A DNA stretch of 64,000 nt. It comes from Micromonospora zingiberis (GTDB lineage Bacteria; Actinomycetota; Actinomycetes; Mycobacteriales; Micromonosporaceae). Positions 16,050 through 23,337 of this stretch are shown one piece after another. Numbering within the stretch: position 1 is the stretch's first letter; every line of letters starts with the position of its first letter. The DNA lies in the NCBI RefSeq assembly GCF_004331455.1, contig NZ_SJJR01000022.1, positions 39,362 to 103,361 on the forward strand, given 5' to 3'. The translations under genes were made by a program, and so were the position numbers. The notes below the pieces were generated by a model. That model was not told the DNA's origin, searched no databases, and saw nothing but the letters and a program-made list of their open reading frames with translations.

Positions 16050-16688
16050 TCAGTGGGTCTTGCCGAGCAGCCGGGTGGCCAGCACGGCGGCCTGCGTACG
16101 CCGCTCCAGGCCGAGCTTGGCCAGCACACTGGAGACGTAGTTCTTGACCGTCTTCTCCGCCAGGAACATCTTGCCGGCGATCTCCCGGTTGGTCAGCCCT
16201 TCGGCCACGTACTCCAGGATCCGCCGTTCCTGCTCGGTGAGCGCCTGCAACTCGCGGGGCTGCTCCACACCGCTTCGAATGCGTTCCAGCACCCGGGTGG
16301 TGATCGCCGGGTCGAGCAGCGACTGGCCCGCCGCCACCCGACGCACCGCGTCGACCAGGTCGGTGCCCCGGATCTGCTTGAGCACGTAGCCGGACGCACC
16401 GGCCATGATCGCGGCGAACAGCGCCTCGTCGTCCTCGTACGAGGTCAGGATCAGTCCCTTGATCGAGGAGTCCACCGCCCGGATGTCACGGCAGACGTCG
16501 ATGCCGTTACCGTCCGGCAGCCGAGCGTCAAGGATCGCCACGTCGGGCCGCAGCGCGGGGATCCGCCGAGCCGCCTCCGGCGCGGAGCCGGACTCACCGA
16601 CCACCTCTATGTCACCACTGGCGTGCAGCAAATCGGCGAGGCCACGACGTACGACCTCATGGTCGTCAAGCAAGAACACCCGGATCAT
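16050..16688 (-). CDS. devR: NarL/LuxR response regulator, DevR/DosR orthologue
   Basis: ATG start, 212 residues. The receiver domain has Asp8/Asp9, phospho-acceptor Asp54 (AILDARLPDG), Thr82 and Lys104. The LuxR-type helix-turn-helix near the C-terminus contains Lys179, Lys182 and Asn183 (EKTVKNY). These are exactly the numbered residues used by Mycobacterium tuberculosis DosR for phosphorylation and DNA contact, so orthology is well supported. It should activate genes for dormancy and hypoxia survival: the stress proteins, phosphoketolase and nitroreductases around it. A near-ideal DosR box lies 37 bases upstream of its own start, implying autoregulation. Confidence 0.92.
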   Translation of the reverse strand: MIRVFLLDDHEVVRRGLADLLHASGDIEVVGESGSAPEAARRIPALRPDVAILDARLPDGNGIDVCRDIRAVDSSIKGLILTSYEDDEALFAAIMAGASGYVLKQIRGTDLVDAVRRVAAGQSLLDPAITTRVLERIRSGVEQPRELQALTEQERRILEYVAEGLTNREIAGKMFLAEKTVKNYVSSVLAKLGLERRTQAAVLATRLLGKTH

Positions 16689-16724
16689 CCCCCGTTTCTA
16701 CCCCGCCCACCCCACCCCCCACAC

Positions 16725-16738
16725 GGGCCAAAAGTCCC
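16725..16738. promoter_or_regulatory. DevR/DosR-type box upstream of devR
   Basis: Plus strand GGGCCAAAAGTCCC; minus strand GGGACTTTTGGCCC. This fits GGGAC-N4-GNCCC and closely matches the mycobacterial core GGGACTWWAGTCCC. It is 37 bases upstream of the devR start codon, suitable for autoactivation. Confidence 0.75.
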
Positions 16739-16772
16739 AACCCCTCCCCCGCCTCCCCTCCCCCTCCACGTG

Positions 16773-16832
16773 GTTGATCAAGAGGTTTACGTCAACCTTT
16801 GGCCGAACCCCGACCCAAACCTCTTGATCACC
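16773..16832. repeat. 60-bp dispersed palindrome, copy 2
   Basis: Begins GTTGATCAAGAGGTTTACGTC and ends GACCCAAACCTCTTGATCAC. First of three copies in a row between devR and the second nitroreductase gene. Confidence 0.85.
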
Positions 16833-16854
16833 GCGGGCCGACCCACCCGCCCGG

Positions 16855-16915
16855 GTTGATCAAGAAGTTTGCGTCGGCCTTCGCGCGGCACCCCGACGCA
16901 AACCTCTTGATCAAC
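16855..16915. repeat. 60-bp dispersed palindrome, copy 3
   Basis: Begins GTTGATCAAGAAGTTTGCGTC and ends GACGCAAACCTCTTGATCAAC. The inner stem TTTGCGTC/GACGCAAA replaces TTTTGGTC/GACCAAAA of copy 5 with pairing kept. Confidence 0.88.
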
Positions 16916-16935
16916 GCGGGCCTTGGGGCTTTGTG

Positions 16936-16996
16936 GTTGATCAAGAGGTTTGGGTCGGGATCTGGGTGGAGTCGCGACCAAAGGGTCTTGATCAAC
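16936..16996. repeat. 60-bp dispersed palindrome, copy 4
   Basis: Begins GTTGATCAAGAGGTTTGGGTC and ends GACCAAAGGGTCTTGATCAAC. Followed by a 14-bp CGGACAAGGCGGGG tandem repeat (17003-17040). Confidence 0.85.
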
Positions 16997-17002
16997 GCGG
17001 GC

Positions 17003-17040
17003 CGGACAAGGCGGGGCGGACAAGGCGGGGCGGACAAGGG
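17003..17040. repeat. 14-bp tandem repeat
   Basis: About 2.7 units of CGGACAAGGCGGGG immediately after palindrome copy 4. Together with the palindromes it fills most of the 466-base gap between devR and the second nitroreductase; the remainder is G-rich and holds a DevR-type box at 17074. Confidence 0.7.
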
Positions 17041-17073
17041 GGGGTGGGGTGGCGCGGGGGGCCTGGGGAGGTC

Positions 17074-17087
17074 GGGACGTGTGGCCC
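17074..17087. promoter_or_regulatory. DevR/DosR-type box upstream of second nitroreductase
   Basis: GGGACGTGTGGCCC fits GGGAC-N4-GNCCC. It is 67 bases before the ATG at 17155. The centre is less A/T-rich than the devR box, so affinity is less certain. Confidence 0.55.
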
Positions 17088-17154
17088 TGCTGGGAGGGGG
17101 TGTTGGGGGCGCACCGTGGGGGGTGTAACGGGTGAGCGCGAGGGGGGCACGACC

Positions 17155-18129
17155 ATGGAGATCGGCTACACCGTCGAACAACTGCGGGCCGCGGCCACCG
17201 ACGCGATCCGCGCGCCGTCGCTGCACAACGTCCAGCCGTGGCGGTTCCGGCTGCGCGACGGCGGCATCGAGGTCCTCGTCGATTCGGGCCGCCGGCTACC
17301 CGCCACCGATCCCAGCGGCTGGGGTGCGCGCATCGCCGCCGGAGCTGCCCTGTTCAACCTGCGGCTGGCCTTGACGGTGGCAGGGACCCCGGCGACGGTT
17401 CGGCTGCGACCGTACCCGGCGGAACCGGACGTGGTGGCGCGGCTGCTACCGGACGTGCCACGCCGGCCCACCCCCGCCGAGCAGAGTCTGTACGCGGCCA
17501 TTCCCCGCCGGTTCAGCAACCGCGCCCCGTTCTGGCCCGATCCTGTCCCGGCCGACGCGCGATGGCGGCTGGGCGAGGCGGCGCGCACCGAGCATTGCTG
17601 GCTGGAACTGCTGATCGGGGTGAGTGCGGTCAACGCGTTCGCCGAGATCGCTCACGGCGCGCACCGTGTCCTCGAACGTGACCCGGCCTACCGGACCGAG
17701 CGGGAGTCCTGGGTACGCCGTGAGCACGCGCTCGACGGCGTACCGGCCGCTGCCGGCGGCCCCCGGGGCGAACCGCAGGACCTGCTTCCGGCCCGGGGCT
17801 TCGGCGGCCAGCACCGATCGCCGGGCCGCGACTTCGAACCCGAACCGCTGGTCGCGGTGCTCGGTTCGGCCGGCAACACCGCCGTCGACCAGGTCGTCGC
17901 CGGTCAGGCGTTGCAGCGGGTACTGCTCACCGCCACGGACTCGGGCCTGTCGGTGTCGATGCTGTCCCAACCGATCGAGGTGCCGTCGGCGCGGGAACAG
18001 CTTCGCGTGTCGCTGGGCCGCTTCGGCGCCCCGCAGATGGTGATGCGGATCGGCTACGGCCAGCCCGGCTGGCCCACCCCTCGCCGCCACGTCGACGAAG
18101 TACTGGACCTGCCGGTCCACCAGGCATAG
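17155..18129 (+). CDS. Acg-family nitroreductase-like protein (second copy)
   Basis: ATG start at 17155, 324 residues. It has the group motif APSLHNVQPWRFRL near the N-terminus and VLLTATDSGLSVSMLSQPIEV plus MRIGYGQPGWPTPRR at the C-terminus, as in Rv3131-like DosR-regulon proteins. It is clearly diverged from the protein at 13023, so this is not a recent duplication. The frame is open much further upstream, but that region consists of the dispersed palindromes and has no valid homologous start. A DevR-type box precedes it. Likely role: flavin-dependent reduction or FMN storage under hypoxia. Confidence 0.85.
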   Translation: MEIGYTVEQLRAAATDAIRAPSLHNVQPWRFRLRDGGIEVLVDSGRRLPATDPSGWGARIAAGAALFNLRLALTVAGTPATVRLRPYPAEPDVVARLLPDVPRRPTPAEQSLYAAIPRRFSNRAPFWPDPVPADARWRLGEAARTEHCWLELLIGVSAVNAFAEIAHGAHRVLERDPAYRTERESWVRREHALDGVPAAAGGPRGEPQDLLPARGFGGQHRSPGRDFEPEPLVAVLGSAGNTAVDQVVAGQALQRVLLTATDSGLSVSMLSQPIEVPSAREQLRVSLGRFGAPQMVMRIGYGQPGWPTPRRHVDEVLDLPVHQA

Positions 18130-18225
18130 CACGCACGTCCCCGCCGCCACGCAAACACCTCCGGCCGCCAGCGGCCAGGCCCTCGGCATCACGGACATCC
18201 GCTTCCCCGTCACGGGAAAGCGACG

Positions 18226-19236
18226 TCAGGGCAGCCGGGTGGGGGTGTCGCCGAGCGTGGCGAGGAGGGCGGCCTCGCGTTCCGGGTCGAGACCGACCGG
18301 CGGGCGACCGGCCCGGGACGGGGGTTCGCCGACGTGGCGCAGCCACGACCAGGTGTCGGCCACCGTGTCGGCCAGTGGCCGGCAGCTGAGCCCGTCGGCG
18401 TACGCGCGACTGACGTCCATCTGCTGCATCCACCGCCAGTCGTGCCCTGGCGGGATCCACACTGGCAGGTCGTTCCAGGGCACCACACCGGCGGCGAGGA
18501 TCCGCTCCGGATCGGCCCAGCGCAGCCGGGCGTCGGCGCCGGTGGCGTCGAGGCAGGCGTCCAGCAACTCTCCGATGGTGGCCTGCCCGGACCGGCCGAC
18601 CACGTTGACCGTTCCGCCGCGCCGTGCGGCGGCGGAGTCGAGCAGGAAGATCGCCAGGTCCCGGGCGTCGATGTACTGCACCGGCAGGTCGGCGGGACCG
18701 GGCGCCAGCACGTCGCCGCCTCGGGCGATGCGGGTCAGCCACCACGGCAGCCGGCCGATGTCCTCGCCGGGGCCGAGGATCAGGCCGGCGCGGGCCAGCA
18801 ACGCGGCTTCGCCGAACACTTCGCGTACAGCCCGCTCGGCACCGGCTTTCAGCTGCGGGTAGTCGCCGTCGGTGGCGTCCGGGTCGGCGTCGACCACGGG
18901 CGCCTGTTCGGTCACCCCGGCCGGCACCGGCGGGGCGTAGACGGACCCGCTGGAGACGTAGACGTAGTGGCCGATCCGGCCGGCGAGCAGTCGCGCCACG
19001 GTCCGCGCGGCCCGTGGCGCGCCGTCCCAGGTGTCGACGACCACGTCCCACTCGCCGTCGGTGAGCGCGGCCAGGCCGTCGGGGGCGTTGCGGTCACCCA
19101 CCAGTCGGCGTACGCCTGCCGGAGGCGCCCCGTGCCGCCCCCGGTTGAACACGGTGACGCTCCAGCCCCGGTGGAGGGCCTCCTCGACGGTGGCCCCGCC
19201 CACGAACCCGGTCCCGCCCAGCATCAGCAATCGCAT
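18226..19236 (-). CDS. NAD-dependent epimerase/dehydratase (extended SDR)
   Basis: ATG start, 336 residues. The N-terminal Rossmann motif GGTGFVGG (8-15) follows MRLLML. YVYVSSGSVY supplies the catalytic Ser/Tyr region, although the canonical YxxxK spacing is not obvious (YPQLKAGAE may serve). The C-terminal half is typical of atypical SDRs that act on nucleotide sugars or small metabolites. The substrate is unknown. It converges with the second nitroreductase and lies downstream of the LacI pair on the same strand, 254 bases away. That gap holds an operator-like palindrome but no gene. Confidence 0.75.
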   Translation of the reverse strand: MRLLMLGGTGFVGGATVEEALHRGWSVTVFNRGRHGAPPAGVRRLVGDRNAPDGLAALTDGEWDVVVDTWDGAPRAARTVARLLAGRIGHYVYVSSGSVYAPPVPAGVTEQAPVVDADPDATDGDYPQLKAGAERAVREVFGEAALLARAGLILGPGEDIGRLPWWLTRIARGGDVLAPGPADLPVQYIDARDLAIFLLDSAAARRGGTVNVVGRSGQATIGELLDACLDATGADARLRWADPERILAAGVVPWNDLPVWIPPGHDWRWMQQMDVSRAYADGLSCRPLADTVADTWSWLRHVGEPPSRAGRPPVGLDPEREAALLATLGDTPTRLP

Positions 19237-19463
19237 CTCGTCAGCCTGCCGTCGACCGGCGCCGGACGGGAGTCCGGTTCACCGTCGGCAGATCTGCCGT
19301 GGGCAGAACGTGGGCGCCCGCGCCGGCCGGACGTTCAGTTGTCCGGTCGGCGCGGGCCAGGGTTCGGCGGTGCCGCGGGCACGGCGGGCGACCACCTGAC
19401 CGCCCCATTCGGCGAACGGGGCGACCAACTCCATCGTCGGCTCCCGCCGACACGGCGGTCAAC

Positions 19464-19491
19464 AACTTCCGGAAAAGTATCGATAGTTTTC
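19464..19491. promoter_or_regulatory. LacI-type operator candidate next to the lacI stop codon
   Basis: AACTTCCGGAA (19464-19474, also found at 23294-23304) merges with the near-perfect palindrome GAAAAGTATCGATAGTTTTC (19472-19491). It sits at the 3' end of the first LacI gene and 228 bases upstream of the SDR gene. It may be an operator for the SDR gene or a remnant from a lost transport operon. Confidence 0.45.
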
Positions 19492-20507
19492 TACGCCGCC
19501 GGGGCGGCGCTGTCGCGGATAACGAGTTCGGTGGCCAACTCCAGCCGAGGGCTCTCCACCTTCTCCCCCTTGGCCAACCGCAGCACCGTACGCGCGGCCA
19601 GCATCCCCATCTCGGCCAACGGCTGCCGCACCGTGGTCAACGGCGGCGAACACCACCGCACCTCCGGCAGATCGTCGAAACCGACCACGCTGATGTCGTC
19701 CGGTATCCGCAGCCCTCGCTGCCGTACCGCCTCGTAGACACCCAACGCCATCTGGTCGCTCGACGCGAAGATCGCCGTCGGTGGTTCGGCCAGGCCCAGC
19801 AGCCGGGTTCCGCCGGAGAAACCCGTCTCGTGGTAGAAGTCGCCGGGGCAGATCAGTTCCTCGGCGAAGGCGATCCCGGCGGATTCCAGGGCCGCCCGGT
19901 AGCCGTCCATCCGGGCCCGGCTGCACATCAACTGCGGCGGCCCCGCGATGAACCCGATCCGCCGGTGGCCCAGGCCGATCAGGTATTCGGTGGCGCGCAG
20001 GCCACCGGCCCAGTTGGTGGCGCCGATCGTCGGCGCTTCCTGTGCCGGCAGTCCGTCCGCGTCGACGATCACCACGGGGACGTCGAGCCGGCGCAGCTCG
20101 GCCTGGAGCGGGGGCTCCACCATCGAGGTCACGAAGATGACCCCCTCGGTGCCGCGCCGGCGCATGCCGTCGAGCCACTGTTCGGCCGAGGTGTTCTGGC
20201 GGTGGATGGCGGACACCACCGTGCCCACCCCGACGGCGTGGGCCACATCCTCCACCCCACGGATGATCTCCACCGCCCACGGACTGTCCAGATCGTTGAA
20301 GACCAGATCCACCAGACCCGAACTCGCCCGCATACTCGGCGGCCGACGCCGGTAACCATGCCGCGTCAGCAACTCCTCCACCCGCTGACGCGTCTGCGGA
20401 GCCACATCCGAACGACCATTGATCACCCGCGACACCGTCGGCACCGACACCCCAGCCAGATCGGCGATCACCGAAATGGTCACCTTGCGGGTCTCTCTGG
20501 CAGCCAC
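19491..20507 (-). CDS. LacI-family transcriptional regulator (copy A)
   Basis: GTG start at 20507 (VAARETRKVTISVIADLAGV) with GGGAG eight bases upstream; about 338 residues. N-terminal LacI helix-turn-helix VSVPTVSRVINGRSDVAPQTR, then a periplasmic-binding-like effector domain and GFDDLPEVRWCSPPLTTVRQP near the end. It is a tandem paralogue of the next gene. With offset 1233 the two match base for base over 19534-19685 and 20198-20459, while the central effector region differs. They should therefore recognise the same operator but different sugars. The xylan-type neighbours suggest oligosaccharides from hemicellulose. Confidence 0.85.
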   Translation of the reverse strand: MAARETRKVTISVIADLAGVSVPTVSRVINGRSDVAPQTRQRVEELLTRHGYRRRPPSMRASSGLVDLVFNDLDSPWAVEIIRGVEDVAHAVGVGTVVSAIHRQNTSAEQWLDGMRRRGTEGVIFVTSMVEPPLQAELRRLDVPVVIVDADGLPAQEAPTIGATNWAGGLRATEYLIGLGHRRIGFIAGPPQLMCSRARMDGYRAALESAGIAFAEELICPGDFYHETGFSGGTRLLGLAEPPTAIFASSDQMALGVYEAVRQRGLRIPDDISVVGFDDLPEVRWCSPPLTTVRQPLAEMGMLAARTVLRLAKGEKVESPRLELATELVIRDSAAPAA

Positions 20508-20720
20508 AGCACTCCCAACCGGTACGGCGACAGCCCGCGCGGCGACGAGGAGCGGCCGGGACGGGCTGCCGGCTGCCTCCCCTACCCTAGTGCTGGAAAA
20601 TTCCAGCCGCCTACCGGTAGTTGGCCGAGTTGGCATCGCGGCCAACGACCAGCGCACGATAGCCGTCCGGGTTGATGGCCAGCATTCACCCGCCGGATCG
20701 ATCGGGCGAGGGGTGCGCGG

Positions 20721-21740
20721 TCAGCCCTTCGGGGCTGCCGCGCTGTCGCGGATGACGAGCTCGGTCGCCAACTCCAGCCGAGGGCTCTCCACCTTCTCCC
20801 CCTTGGCCAACCGCAGCACCGTACGCGCGGCCAGCATCCCCATCTCGGCCAACGGCTGCCGCACCGTGGTCAACGGCGGCGAACACCACCGCACCTCCGG
20901 CAGATCGTCGAAACCGACGACACTGATGTCCCCGGGCACCCGCAGCCCTCGCTGCCGTACCGCCTCGTAGACACCCAACGCCATCTGGTCGCTCGACGCG
21001 AAGATCGCCGTCGGTGGATCCGCCAAGCCCAGCAACCGCGCACCGCCGGAGAAGCCGGCCTCGTGGTAGAAGTTGCCCGGCTGGATCAACCGGTCGTCGA
21101 CGGGCAACCCGGCGGCCTCCAGGGCGGCTCGATAGCCGTCGATCCGGGCCCGGCTGCACATCAACTGCGGCAGTCCGGCGATGAAGCCGATCCGCCGGTG
21201 GCCGAGACCGATCAGGTACTCGGTGGCACGGAGGCTACCCGCCCAGTTCGTGGCACCGATGGTCGGCGCGTCCTGGGCGGGCACCCCGGCCGGATCGACG
21301 ATCACCACGGGGATGTTGAGCCGGCGCAGCTCGGCCTGCTGCGGGCCCTCAAGGGTGGAGGTCACGAAGATGACCCCCTCGGTGGAGCGGGTACGGATGT
21401 TGTCCAGCCACTGTTTGGCCGACGAGGTACGGCGGTGGATGGCGGACACCACCGTGCCCACCCCGACGGCGTGGGCCACATCCTCCACCCCACGGATGAT
21501 CTCCACCGCCCACGGACTGTCCAGATCGTTGAAGACCAGATCCACCAGACCCGAACTCGCCCGCATACTCGGCGGCCGACGCCGGTAACCATGCCGCGTC
21601 AGCAACTCCTCCACCCGCTGACGCGTCTGCGGAGCCACATCCGAACGACCATTGATCACCCGCGACACCGTCGGCACCGACACCCCAGCCAGGCGTGCGA
21701 TCGCCGCGATGGTCACCGTACGGTTGTCGTTGGCAGCCAC
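20721..21740 (-). CDS. LacI-family transcriptional regulator (copy B)
   Basis: ATG or GTG start at 21740 (MAANDNRTVTIAAIARLAGV), 339 residues. The helix-turn-helix core and C-terminal quarter are identical in DNA to copy A; the central sugar-binding part is diverged. It is followed by copy A about 213 bases downstream and preceded by the sugar-binding lipoprotein gene 48 bases upstream on the same strand, so it may be co-transcribed with its likely target. The operator candidates at 23155 and 23294 sit upstream of that transporter gene. Confidence 0.85.
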   Translation of the reverse strand: MAANDNRTVTIAAIARLAGVSVPTVSRVINGRSDVAPQTRQRVEELLTRHGYRRRPPSMRASSGLVDLVFNDLDSPWAVEIIRGVEDVAHAVGVGTVVSAIHRRTSSAKQWLDNIRTRSTEGVIFVTSTLEGPQQAELRRLNIPVVIVDPAGVPAQDAPTIGATNWAGSLRATEYLIGLGHRRIGFIAGLPQLMCSRARIDGYRAALEAAGLPVDDRLIQPGNFYHEAGFSGGARLLGLADPPTAIFASSDQMALGVYEAVRQRGLRVPGDISVVGFDDLPEVRWCSPPLTTVRQPLAEMGMLAARTVLRLAKGEKVESPRLELATELVIRDSAAAPKG

Positions 21741-21788
21741 GCGGCCCCTCCTCTGCTCGATCTTCCCTCGGCCGGTCAGCGGACCTCG

Positions 21789-23081
21789 CTACCGCTTCTT
21801 CGCCACCCGGGTGATGTCCCTGACGATCTGGTCCGGCCGCTTGGAGCCGGCGATCAGCTCCGCGACGCTCTTGTTGATCTGCTCGCCGACCGCTGGCGGG
21901 AACGCCTGGTCGAGGTAGAGCTGGAACCCGGTCGCGACGGCCAGGTGAGCGGCCACCACCTGGTTGTTCGGGTCCTTGATCCGGCCGACAGCGGCCAGGT
22001 TGGTGGGTAGCACGGCACCGGTCTCGGCGGACCGGCGCTGGTTCTCCGCCCGCAGCAACGTACGCAGGAAGTCCACAGTGGCGGAAGGCGCGTCGCGGCC
22101 GACCGCGAAACCGTTACCACCGCCGAAGGCGTCGGTGGCCTCGCCCTTGCCGCCCTCCACCACCGGAAAGGTGAAGAAGCTGAGCTGACCGCCGATGCCC
22201 AGCTTGCTGGTCGACGACGACGCCTGGATGGAGGGGGCCCACTGGCCCATCAGTTCCATCGCGGCCTCACCGTTGCCCATCGTCGCGGCCTGCCCGTCCG
22301 ACGAGCCGTACTCCGCCCGCTTGAAGCCCGGCTGGAACGGCTGAAGCGCGATCAGTTCGCGGAAACGTTCGCCGGCCGCCACGAAGTCGGGGGTGTTGAA
22401 GTTGCCGTCCTCGGCCGCGCGCCGCAGCGCACCCAGGCCACCGATGCGCATCGCCAGGTACGCCCAGTAGTAGTGGCCGGGCCACTTGTCCTTACCGGCC
22501 AACGCGATGGGCACGATGCCGGCGGCCTTGAGCTTGCCGACCGCCGTCAGCAGTTGGGCCCAGGTGCTCGGCGGCGAGGTGATGCCGGCCTCGGCGAAGA
22601 GATCCCGGTTGTACCAGAATCCGATCATGCCGATGTCGAACGGGATGCCGTAGATCCGGCCGTCCACGGTGTACGGCTGCAACGCGGCCGGCAGCAGTTG
22701 GCCGATCCACGGCGACACCTCCGCGGTGATGTCCTTGACCAGTCCCGCGTCGACCTGCTCCCGCAGCAGACCGCCGCCCCAGGACTGGAACAGGTCCGGC
22801 GGCGATCCGGCCTTCGTGGCGCTGGCCAGTTCGGCCTTGAACACCTCGTTCTCCAGCGGCTCAACCTGGATCGTGACGTTGTCGTGCCGGGTCTCGTACA
22901 CCCTCGCCATCTCGGCCCACACGGGCAGCATGGGATCGGTGTTCTGGATGTGCCACCACCTGATCCGCTGGGGACCGTCGGGGCCACTCGACTCATCACT
23001 CGCACAGCCGCCGAGCAGCAACGCGCCGGCTCCGGCACCGGCCAGACCGAGCAGCGACCTGCGGGAGAACTGCGCTGTCAT
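21789..23081 (-). CDS. sugar ABC transporter substrate-binding lipoprotein (Tat-type signal)
   Basis: ATG start, 430 residues. The signal peptide has a twin-arginine SRRSLLG followed by a lipobox LLLGGC with Cys26 as the lipidated residue, suggesting a Tat-exported lipoprotein. The mature part is a family-1 solute-binding protein (WWHIQNTDPMLPVW, YGIPFDIGMIGFWYNRDLFAEAGI, GGNGFAVGRD) similar to oligosaccharide binders such as BxlE. Its usual two permease genes are missing nearby; a LacI gene follows instead. It may borrow permeases encoded elsewhere. It diverges from the GH43 gene, and operator-like palindromes lie between. Confidence 0.88.
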   Translation of the reverse strand: MTAQFSRRSLLGLAGAGAGALLLGGCASDESSGPDGPQRIRWWHIQNTDPMLPVWAEMARVYETRHDNVTIQVEPLENEVFKAELASATKAGSPPDLFQSWGGGLLREQVDAGLVKDITAEVSPWIGQLLPAALQPYTVDGRIYGIPFDIGMIGFWYNRDLFAEAGITSPPSTWAQLLTAVGKLKAAGIVPIALAGKDKWPGHYYWAYLAMRIGGLGALRRAAEDGNFNTPDFVAAGERFRELIALQPFQPGFKRAEYGSSDGQAATMGNGEAAMELMGQWAPSIQASSSTSKLGIGGQLSFFTFPVVEGGKGEATDAFGGGNGFAVGRDAPSATVDFLRTLLRAENQRRSAETGAVLPTNLAAVGRIKDPNNQVVAAHLAVATGFQLYLDQAFPPAVGEQINKSVAELIAGSKRPDQIVRDITRVAKKR

Positions 23082-23154
23082 GACCCATCCCTTCGAGAAC
23101 CATCTGCCTGCGCGCGGAGCAGCACCACAGTCGGCGACAGGCCAGTCGGCAGCC

Positions 23155-23166
23155 CGAAAGTTTCAG
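23155..23166. promoter_or_regulatory. LacI-type operator candidate (GAAA-N-TTTC)
   Basis: CGAAAGTTTCAG, an 11-base palindrome with one mismatch, 74 bases upstream of the sugar-binding protein gene and 172 bases upstream of the GH43 gene. It resembles xylobiose-operon (BxlR-type) operators of streptomycetes. Confidence 0.5.
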
Positions 23167-23293
23167 CCCAATGCCGGTATTTTCGAGGTGATGGCGGGCA
23201 CGTTACGACGCGTTGACACACCCGGTCAAGAGGGGTGTCGCAAGCAGACTCCAGCCGATAACCTGTGGGCGATCCTGGCGCCTCCGCCGGCAA

Positions 23294-23306
23294 AACTTCC
23301 GGAAGT
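23294..23306. promoter_or_regulatory. palindromic operator candidate ACTTCCGGAAGT
   Basis: Perfect 12-base palindrome at 23295-23306, 32 bases before the GH43 start codon and just upstream of its GAAGGAG ribosome-binding site. It shares AACTTCCGGAA with the site at 19464. Confidence 0.5.
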
Positions 23307-23337
23307 GCACCGGGACCGGAGCCTGAAGGAGTCGAAC

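Noticed and set aside
17131..17150. GTGAGCGCGAGG before the second nitroreductase as another 56-bp cassette
   Set aside because: Only 12 bases match the cassette start; the rest of the unit and the stop/start overlap are missing.
22669..23337. N-terminal extension of the GH43 frame
   Set aside because: It covers the divergent promoter and the start of the binding-protein gene; the GH43 domain begins at residue 16 from the ATG at 23338.
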